The notes beneath the pieces are model-generated. The model saw nothing but the letters and a program-made list of their open reading frames with translations. It was not told where the DNA came from and made no database searches. A program made the translations under genes and the position numbers. A stretch of 64,000 nt of DNA. It comes from Enoplolaimus lenunculus (taxonomy: Eukaryota > Nematoda > Enoplea > Enoplida > Thoracostomopsidae). The stretch spans positions 1 to 64,000 of the forward strand of contig JASANG010002531.1 in the NCBI GenBank assembly GCA_030248215.1, in the 5' to 3' direction. This document shows, piece by piece, positions 11,364-19,600 of the stretch; the first letter of the stretch is position 1; each line of letters opens with the position of its first letter.

Positions 11364-11678
11364 GAATCAATCCAAACGCTAACTGAATTGAAACTAAAAC
11401 ATCAGTCTTACAATTCAACGCTAGTGCCAAGCTGGACGAGGCAAATATCCAATGAAATTCGTTCACACGTCAAACACAAATTCGGCGGCGACGACCAATA
11501 CGAACGCTTTAAATTTGTGGTTCAAGTTTTGATTGGTGAAACTCGCGGAGATGGCGTTAAGCTGACGTGTCAGTGTTTATGGGATTCCACCAGTGATAGT
11601 TACGTTGAAAGTATATATATGAACGATACGCTGTTTTGTGTTGTTTTGCTTTTTAAGCTGAGGCATTTTTCCGACTGA
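11364..11678 (+). CDS. Tctex1-type dynein light chain, last exon
   Basis: This exon encodes most of a Tctex1 (DYNLT) domain, the homodimeric light chain of dynein motors that sits on the dynein intermediate chain. It follows an acceptor (ATTTTCAG/GAATC, AG at 11362-11363), is open for 104 codons and ends in TGA. The signature is strong: FKFVVQVLIGETRGDGVKL, then a CLWD block, then YMNDTLFCVVLLFKL, matching the beta strands of DYNLT2B/TCTEX1D2-like proteins (VQVxIGExRGxGV, WDxxTD, MNDSLFCV). It begins at helix 1, so at least one upstream exon with the start codon is missing. None was recognised before 5229, and the 6-kb nested repeat at 5229-11271 occupies the upstream intron. The exact paralogue is uncertain. 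Confidence 0.85.
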   Translation, partial: ESIQTLTELKLKHQSYNSTLVPSWTRQISNEIRSHVKHKFGGDDQYERFKFVVQVLIGETRGDGVKLTCQCLWDSTSDSYVESIYMNDTLFCVVLLFKLRHFSD

Positions 11679-11765
11679 AAAATTAATTTATAGAATGCTC
11701 TAGGAAAAGCAACCGATAGCGTTTTCGGAATCTTCTCCATAATTATACTTCGAGGTTGCTCTATA

Positions 11766-11913
11766 CTGCAAACAACGGTGAGCGAACTTGACTCTCTCCG
11801 AAATAAGCTCTACGGGACTACACAAAATGAGAGTCAAATTCGACTCCGCCAGAGTTAAATTTGACTCACTTCGTCGCGAGGGAGTTAATTTGACTCACCA
11901 TTTTTTTGCAGTG
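11766..11913. mobile_element. MITE family B
   Basis: CTGCAAACAACGGTGAG on the left and CACCATTTTTTTGCAGTG/TA on the right. The body holds TGAGTCAAATTCGACTCCG inverted motifs. A shortened copy. Confidence 0.8.
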
Positions 11914-12007
11914 TACTCCCTCAATGTAAGTTTTACCGGATTCCTAACCTCCACTTTATTTCTCTCCCAATACTGGCTTTGGATCCCTTAGAGCTGATGT
12001 TTATGTT

Positions 12008-12261
12008 GTTTGTTTAAATTCCAATGAGTTGATGAATCAATTCAGCTAGCGAGTTGAATATTTCTGAATTAATATCAGTAAACATTAACTCATTCTGAGT
12101 TGAGTTGATTTTCACTCTGAATTGAGTTGACTATGGGTGAGTTGACTAATTAACTCAGAATAAATTGAATCAACTCAGAATTCTGAGTTCTGAAAGTCCT
12201 AGCTCAGTCTGAGGAATTCAAATCATTCTGAGTTAAAATCAACTCGCTGAAATTTACAGTG
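12008..12261. mobile_element. MITE family C
   Basis: Long imperfect palindrome from TTAAATTCCAATGAGTTGAT to ACTCGCTGAAATTTACAGTG/TA, rich in AACTCAGAATGAGTTG motifs. Homologous to 46880-47137 and 57691-57942. Confidence 0.85.
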
Positions 12262-12264
12262 TAC

Positions 12265-12640
12265 ATATATAATATGAATGTACGCCAATTGATCGCTCGG
12301 TAATTTGTCGCCCAACAGTACCCACAAAAATATGAATAAATCTAAGCATAATCGTACGCGTAGTCCTAAACCTAAACCGAAGCAACAAATGATATGGCGA
12401 CGAATCGTCGACTCGATGGAAATCAGCTGGAATGATGTCCAAATTACGGATCGTGAAAGTTCCAATCGATGCAAAAATTACACGTAGAATATAATTGGTA
12501 GAACATGAATACGAACATGATGGGCATAGTCATTGATGGGGGGCGAGACGAACATGCCCCCGCTTTTGGCAAACACCCTGTTTCTGCGTTTATCAATGAT
12601 CACTCAACATTAAAGGGTACACGTGCCCTTAGTGTAACTG
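12265..12640. other. Intergenic, nothing recognised
   Basis: Short overlapping open frames on both strands near 12254-12487 contain some TTAGGC-like codons and no recognisable domain. Confidence 0.45.
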
Positions 12641-12644
12641 AATT

Positions 12645-12871
12645 GGCCAATGTAAAGAACAGGGACGCAACAGTATTATAAGCATATTCCTATGCCTAAA
12701 TATAAGTCTAAGCCTAAGCGTAAAACTGAGCATATTCCTAAAGCCGAAGCCTATATCTAAGTCTACGCCAAGCAAAAAATAAATTAGTCTAAACCTTAAG
12801 CAAATAAGTAAGAAATAAGTTTCATGGTTTAATTTTTTTAGCAATTTTGTAAACGGCGTCAAACATGGTCC
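12645..12871. mobile_element. hAT-type MITE with TTAGGC-like interior
   Basis: Left end GGCCAATGTAAAGAACAGGG, CATATTCCTA spacers, AAGCCT hexamers and a TAGTCTAAACCTTAAGC block. The right end ACATGGTCC is degenerate. Confidence 0.75.
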
Positions 12872-12983
12872 ACTTATAGTTTAATTTAGGGGTATTCGTG
12901 TAATTGCGACCCCCCTAAACAAAAAAGGGTCCGCCAATAACGCAACGCCCGGTAATACATTTTGTACCATACGGAACCCAAGA

Positions 12984-13110
12984 GTTGCACACTCTTGTCA
13001 TGATCCACTCTTGGTTGCACACTCTTGTCATGATCCACTCTTGGTTGCACACTCTTGTCATGATCCACTCTTGGTTGCACATTGCACACTCTTGTCATGA
13101 TCCACTCTCG
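12984..13110. repeat. 30-bp tandem repeat, 4 copies
   Basis: Unit GTTGCACACTCTTGTCATGA followed by TCCACTCTTG, at 12984, 13014, 13044 and about 13074 (the last with a short duplicated TTGCACA). The motif is the terminus of repeat family F. Confidence 0.9.
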
Positions 13111-13114
13111 GTAA

Positions 13115-13490
13115 AACAAATTGGCACACCAACATTAGCGCAACAAGCTTAAGCCTAAAGCCTCAACCTATATTTATGCTTAATGTCCAAACTTGAACAC
13201 GTCATCAACTTAGAAAAAACGGAAGGTTAATTTCTGGTTTTGTTAGTTTGGCAGCCATTTAATTGAGTAAAAATATTAATTTGTAACTTTTTACTTTATC
13301 GGTTTCGTTTAAGTTTAAAAGCAAAAATCAAAATATTAACTACAGATTGAACCATTAAAAATTTAAACCAGCCAAGATGAGACTATTACCAAAGCAAACA
13401 AAATAGACATAATAACAAAATACAGCAAAAATACAAATACATGAATTTTAATACCGCAAGTCTAAAATGTAGGTTATTCATTCTGTTTTA
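13115..13490. other. Intergenic, nothing recognised
   Basis: AT-rich, with no exon or known repeat seen. Confidence 0.5.
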
Positions 13491-13498
13491 GCTTCGTC

Positions 13499-13696
13499 GG
13501 CCCATGTAAAGATCCGAGGCGGAGAGTTTTTCTGTGGGACTAGAATAGAAAAAGCGTAAGCTTTAGACCATTTTTTGATTGGTTTAGGCTTAAGCTTAGG
13601 CTTAGGAATATGCTCTTCTTACGCTTAGGCTTAGGCTTTAGGCTTAGGTTAAGGAATATGCCTATACTGTGCCGCCCCTGTTTTTTTAGATTGGCC
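13499..13696. mobile_element. hAT-type MITE, exact 8-bp TSD
   Basis: The ends GGCCCATGTAAAG and TTTTTTAGATTGGCC are flanked by identical GCTTCGTC at 13491-13498 and 13697-13704. The interior is TTAGGC-like hexamers separated by GGAATATGC spacers. This copy best defines the family as hAT-type. Confidence 0.92.
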
Positions 13697-13777
13697 GCTT
13701 CGTCTTAACCTATGGCGAGCGACATGATGTGTTATTTTGTTTTGTCTTTATTGGGTTCTGTTGTCTTAAAATATTTG

Positions 13778-13987
13778 GGCCAATGTAGAGAAAAGGGCCG
13801 CAACAGCAATATAAGCATATTCCTAAACCTTTGCCTGAGCACAAGCCTAAAAACCTAAGAGAAAAAACGAGCTATACATTTAATCAAATCTTAATCTAAG
13901 CCTAAGCCTACGCCTAAACAAAAAAATAATTTAAAACCTTAAGCTTACTCAGTTGTAATTCCGCAGACACACGTTCCGCCTCTGAAC
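13778..13987. mobile_element. hAT-type MITE with TTAGGC-like interior
   Basis: Left end GGCCAATGTAGAGAAAAGG; AAGCCT-rich body; the CACGTTCCGCCTCTGAACG right end is degenerate. Confidence 0.75.
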
Positions 13988-14216
13988 GTCTCGTGAAATC
14001 TCAGCTATTATAATATTCGAGAAAAATCAAACAATTCTGATATGGCCTTGGAACTATGAAATTAATATAAATTTAAAGTAATTTAAATTTTGAATTCCCG
14101 GTGGTGGGCAATTAACAAATCGTAGAACGCAGTTCAAACTCCAAATACATTAAGTTCAAAAATCCCAGTGGTTGAAAATCATCGAAACTTATTACCATTT
14201 ATTTAAACACGAGTGT

Positions 14217-14505
14217 ATGATACAAGAGTATGCAACTATAGGAATTCCGCTTCGTACAAAATGCACCACTGGGCGTTGTGTTTTTGGCCCATTCCCATAT
14301 TTAAATGGGGGTCGCTGTCACATGCAATATCATTAAATTGAACAATAAGCGGTCCATTTTTGATGCCGGATAAATGCAGTGCCATGGTTTGCACAGGTTC
14401 TACCCCCTCTCAATAAGGGGGTTGGTCAAAACGCAACGGATGCCTGATACATTTTGTACCATGCGAATCTCCAGAAGTTGCATACTCTTGTATCATGCAC
14501 TCTTG
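14217..14505. mobile_element. Repeat family F (ACAAGAGTATGCAAC inverted ends)
   Basis: Left ATGATACAAGAGTATGCAAC and right GTTGCATACTCTTGTATCAT are inverted repeats about 290 bp apart, with the inner pair GTACAAAATGCACC/GATACATTTTGTACC. Related copies occur near 31955, 36745 and 41560. Confidence 0.75.
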
Positions 14506-14519
14506 ATATTAACGAATGA

Positions 14520-15130
14520 TTAACTAAACAAAATTAACGACTTAAAACTTAGCCAATCAAATTTTACATAAAATTAAAAAAGTAAGCGTATTCAACTTTG
14601 ATCTGCTTTGTGGTCATTCTTCAAACGAACCTTGCATGTTTGCCCGTATGCCCATCCGATAGTGCAACTTTTTGCAACCACCTCGCCCGAATATTTCTTT
14701 ACTCCTAATTTTTTTACTGTGAAGTATAAACAAACTACAGTTAATTGATTAATTGTAGGTATAAGGTCGTAATCAGGATTACGGTAACGACCGCACCAAT
14801 TACAATGCACCAATTACAATGTTGCCGCTTTACCTTGACACCGGTACGATACCATGAAACCGACAAATGTCAATAGAGTTTTGTAGCAAAGCCAAACCAA
14901 CAATATTATCATCCAATCACCGGTCCTTGTTCAAGTAGACATTTTTTATTCTGGTTATAAGACTGCAACCATTGGATACGAAGAATATTACAAAAATACT
15001 CTCTGCGAAAACACACCAATCAACAAGCTACATTTTCTTTCCACCCCAACTCTCACTGTAACCAGCCCAGCCAACGCAATACAACAAGACTCACAGGACC
15101 GAGGACCCAGGCATCTAGCTGGAGTACTCG
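14520..15130. other. 3' flank of the channel gene
   Basis: No separate gene was seen. On the minus strand an AATAAA lies at 14950-14945, about 380 nt past the channel stop codon, a plausible poly(A) signal. Confidence 0.4.
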
Positions 15131-15139
15131 AAAACCGAT

Positions 15140-15292
15140 GCCGAAGCCTAAGCCTAAGTCTTAGCCCAGGCGTAAGCCTAAGACCTAAGCTTACGCCTGA
15201 GTCTAAGCCAAAGCCTAAGCCCAAGCCCAAGCCTAAGCCTAAGCCGAAGCCTAAGCCTAAGCCGAAGCCTAAGCCTAAGCCCAAGCCTAAAT
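15140..15292. repeat. Degenerate TTAGGC hexamer array (AAGCCT on plus)
   Basis: About 25 AAGCCT-like hexamers in a row, lying in the 3' flank of the channel gene without obvious hAT ends. The Gly-Leu repeats it encodes on the minus strand are artefacts. Confidence 0.85.
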
Positions 15293-15330
15293 CTATTGCG
15301 AATCTCCAGTTGCAACTGAAGACGAACGTT

Positions 15331-16647
15331 TCAAAACGATGGCGGATGCGACAAACTGCGATTACTCGATTGCGCAGCGAACGGCAAATAAACTGCCCAG
15401 TAAACAGCGTTAAATAACACGAAAAACGACGGAAACACAATTCGACTGTAGTGATCAAGACTGTTCGAATTACAGTAAGTCAGCCCGTGAGTACGTAACA
15501 TTTGCCATTTTGCTGAAAACGGCGGCCTCAGCGAACGCGGTAAGAGTCCACCGGTGCCAGCCGCTGATGGTGCATAGTATTGGACGATAACTTTTTTACT
15601 ATTCATATCTACGGAATCGTCTTGCCGTTCGCTACGTGGCGTTGTTGTTGTTGTTGTTGTCGCTGTTGCCAGTGTTGTTGCTTTTTTGTCACTTGCTTGA
15701 CACGTCGCCAACACTGAATTTTCTTTTAATGTTGCCGCCGCTGCTGTTGCTGTTTGAGAAAAGAAATGACTGGGTGCCGACGTTTTTGAAGTCACCAGAC
15801 GATTTCCACCACCGCAACTGTGTCGACTTTTGTATCGACGGCCTCCTGTTGTTGCCAGGCCACTGATCGCGTTGTCGCTAGTTACCATTGTTGATTTGCA
15901 ACAACTACTTCCGCTGTGAGATTTGGTTGTCGCCAAACTGTCTCCAATACCTGATCCAGACCGTTGTTGTGTTGTTGTTGCTGTTGTTGCGTCTGTTGTT
16001 GCTGTAGTATTTGTTGTTGTTGTTGTTGTTGTGGCGTTTCCAGCGTTGGAATGTTGCCAATGTTGCGCGAGACAGCTTGTAGTTGTTGTTGATCGTGGTG
16101 TAGACAGCAACCGAGGGCTTCCAGAAGATTCTTTCGAGTCTGTCGCCGTCGTGTGTGGCAGGAGCTGCGACCGAAACGTTAGTTGATCTTCCCTTGGGGT
16201 AGGGGTTACTCCTGCGTGATTCCACGAACTATTGTTTTGGGAATGATAATGGTGATAATGATAATAGTTTTGATGGTCTAACGATGGAAACCCTGCCGGT
16301 CCTCGGGGTCCTTTTACCGTTGGGGACTGATCTGTGATATCGTCGACGCTTATGATGTCCGAATCGGAAGAACTTTGTTTGCCAAGCAGAGCAGTGCGAA
16401 CGGGCCGCCCATGGTGTGAGCCTCGGCGATTGTGAGACAAGCTCCCACGGGCTCTGTTGTTGCTCGGGTTACCGTTACCCATGCCGGTTCCGGCACTCCC
16501 GCCGCCGCCTACCATTAACTGATTATGATCGCCAACTTGCGGTGTTACTACGGTAATGAACGCTATGAGGCAACTTTCGATTAGTGTCATGAATATGAGC
16601 ATAAAGCTAACTATCAAATAAATGTCAATCGCTTTAATGTATGAAAT
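15331..16647 (-). CDS. Channel exon 8: M3, cytoplasmic loop, M4
   Basis: Starts after TTTTTTCAG with ISYIKAIDIYL and M3 (SFMLIFMTLIESCLIAFI). It then has ~360 residues of low-complexity cytoplasmic loop rich in Ser, Thr, Gly and His, with polyThr runs encoded by ACA triplets. M4 follows (SRIVFPSFFVLFNAVYW) and the frame stops at 15331 after an unusually long ~20-residue tail. The loop is longer than in most GABA receptors, which suggests it holds phosphorylation or anchoring sites. Confidence 0.85.
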   Translation of the reverse strand: MSYIKAIDIYLIVSFMLIFMTLIESCLIAFITVVTPQVGDHNQLMVGGGGSAGTGMGNGNPSNNRARGSLSHNRRGSHHGRPVRTALLGKQSSSDSDIISVDDITDQSPTVKGPRGPAGFPSLDHQNYYHYHHYHSQNNSSWNHAGVTPTPREDQLTFRSQLLPHTTATDSKESSGSPRLLSTPRSTTTTSCLAQHWQHSNAGNATTTTTTTNTTATTDATTATTTQQRSGSGIGDSLATTKSHSGSSCCKSTMVTSDNAISGLATTGGRRYKSRHSCGGGNRLVTSKTSAPSHFFSQTATAAAATLKENSVLATCQASDKKATTLATATTTTTTTPRSERQDDSVDMNSKKVIVQYYAPSAAGTGGLLPRSLRPPFSAKWQMLRTHGLTYCNSNSLDHYSRIVFPSFFVLFNAVYWAVYLPFAAQSSNRSLSHPPSF

Positions 16648-19600
16648 CTGAAAAAACAACACATTTGAAAATTTAAACACAATCAAAATTTAACAAAATA
16701 TAAATAATTAAAAATTTGAAAGTTTTCAAAAAAAACTAAAATATTGTCAAAATTTCCAATTATAAAAACAAAGGTCAATGTTACTTTAACGGGCGTAACA
16801 GTGGATTTAGCGTATTCCTATGCTTAAGCGTAAGCATAAGCGTTGCAAAAAATGTGTTCTTAAGCCTAAGCCTAAGCCTAAGCTTAAGTCTAAGCAGAAA
16901 AAGTAGTCTAGAATCTAAACCTACTCTTTTATGGACCCACCAGAAACCTGGACGCCCCTTAAAGTAACATGGGCCAAAATAAAAATAACCATTTGACCCC
17001 ATTTTTAACTGGTTTGCGCTGTATTTTTAAAACCAAACCAAATAACAGTGGAAATGTTAAATATTGAAATTAGCTTTTTTGCAAATCATGAAACGAAATT
17101 AGATATATTTCAAAAATAGTAACCAGTTGTTTTTCTCTCGAATTTTTAAAAATATATAATATATATTTACACAAAAACGTGGAAATGATAGAAACAGCGG
17201 TAGGTACCTTTGGCAAATTGCTGCTAGTTGTTGTCATAAGGACAGTCATTGTAAGCACTGCAGTAAAACACAGCCCAATGCGATCGCCGAGTAAATAATC
17301 AGGGAACCAAAATGCCAACAGTGAAATAATCACAACAACAATTGACGGCAAATACACTTGCATCATGTAGAACCCAACGTCGCGTTGAAATATGAAGAAA
17401 AAGTACAGTCGTGTGTAACTGCCTGAAATTTGACAGCTGTGTAGCTGAGTGGATTAAACATTATAAATCACTTTTCATCGCTACGTAGTGGGCACAGAGG
17501 CGGATCCAAAATTTTTTGACGGGGGGCGGAGGCGGGCTGGCAAATGTTATGAAACGCAAAAATTGTAAGGTAGGGGGATCTGTCTGCGGGAAAAATTGTA
17601 AAAAATTGTAAGGTAGGAACCTTACCGTTTTATCACAAACTCTGCGGGAAAAATTGTAAAAAATTGTAGACCTTACCGTTTTATCACAAAAAACTCTGCT
17701 GGAAAAATTGTAAAAAATTGTAAGGTAGCGAGCGACCTTACCATTTTAACACGAAAAAAATTCTAACCCCCTCTGGATCCGCTAGTGATGGTGGGTTCTT
17801 TTGTTACAGGTGCAGCTGGCATGGTTTTTGAATTATTATATATGAAAGAAACATTTGATTGACTTAATCCTAAACTTAAAACGATGCGTAATTTCAGGTT
17901 TTCCAGCCAGGAATATCGAATTAGGCTTAGTAAACTCAAATGTTTAGGTTTAGGCAATTCTTAATATATACCTAGTTTAAGCGCTATGTTAACGTTTACT
18001 CAAGATCCAGTATACATAAAGTTTTCTGCTACATTAATTATGGATTGAAACAATTATTTGTTATTTTTTTTTAAAGCTTAACATCTACTTAACTCTTGCT
18101 CTTACTCTGTCTACTTTATCTGTATCAATATTGACTAATGTTTAGCGAAATTAAGGGGAGGGTGAATTGCAGCGGCACCCCCTTGCATCGATCGGTGCCT
18201 ATGGATAGCGACTTTTGGACCTATGTAAAAATCAGAGGCGGAACGTTTTTCAGCGAGACTGCAATAGAGTAACCTTAAGCTTTACACTAAATTATGGTCT
18301 TAGGCGACGGCTTAAGTGTAAGCTCAGTCTTACGCTTACGCTACGCTTAAAAATATTGTTATACTACTGTAACGCCACTGTTCTGTACATTGGCCACTTT
18401 TGTAAGACTTTATAGTCATAATTCAACAATAAACACTTACGTACTATTTTAAGAACCAGGTGGAAAATTAAAAACAAAAACGTAACACCACCAGGAGCCG
18501 AAAACAGCAAAACCCTAATATACAGCAACTACCGTCATTCACCTACACAGTCACCGGCTGGGACACAGACAAACCAGACGCACACAAAGACAACTTCAAC
18601 GTAAAAAGTACTAACGTTACCTTCACTTACGTCCTCTTACAATTGCGGAAACAGCAAGCAGAAATAAAGGAACCAAAGTTGTTCCAATAATAATAACGTC
18701 TCCACTGCGCCCCACGACTGCTGAGATATAAAACCAGAAATGACCTTCCGAAAATCAAACTACAAAAACTAGAAGGAATCAACGTTTATATATCCGAACG
18801 GAATAAAAACAGCCATCCAGCTCACGCGCATCGACAAGGACAATACAACAGTACATTTAACATGCAAACTTAACTACTAAATACAAGAAATATTTACACT
18901 AGACATTGGGAATACACACAACCAAAAAATTCAAAGAACAGTAACAAAAATATGGAAATAAAGACAATACTTTCACATCCAACGACACTTATCCATAAAC
19001 TAGAGATTCTATCAAGAATGATCAACATCAGCATATACGAAATCATTACTACCAAAGATACATCGAGAGAACGGAATGATCACCCCCGTAGAAGGGAACG
19101 AATTACTCCTAACAAGAGCAGATAGAGGTACAGTAAAATTAACACCGCAACTAAAAATCAAACATACCCGCCATTAGATATATAATATACAGCAAGCAAA
19201 TTTACACATTCCACCAAATTCGGGCAACCAGCGCTTACTAGAATATACGAGTCAAACCAAACAAATACCATTCCATAAATCTGAGGGATCGCAGAAGATC
19301 AAAGAGACGATACATCTGTAACAAAAAATACCCCAAAACTAACAGATACACATAAAACCACAATAGACATTAAACACACAAAAAAAAGAAACAAAACAAC
19401 AAAAAACAACCAACACCAAATACTCACAAAAACACACTAAATCTATAATAATCAAATCCCACAACGACAACAAAAATCACAAAAATAGAACAACCCCCAG
19501 CCACCACCCAAACCCACAACCAACCACAACTGTCAGAAACCGATGTTTTCGATGAATATGCAAATTACAGTGACATTCAGCTTGTATAGCTAGCTTCGGA

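Noticed and set aside
12984-13110. 30-bp repeats as a CRISPR-like array
   Set aside because: The units are contiguous without unique spacers, and the genome is eukaryotic. Same for the 27-bp array at 4224.
14988-15458. 156-residue minus frame with Gly-Leu repeats
   Set aside because: It reads through the degenerate TTAGGC array in the 3' flank of the channel gene.
17763-17957. Minus-strand frame as the missing Cys-loop exon
   Set aside because: It has no paired cysteines or FPxDxQxC motif and overlaps the end of a GGATCC repeat.
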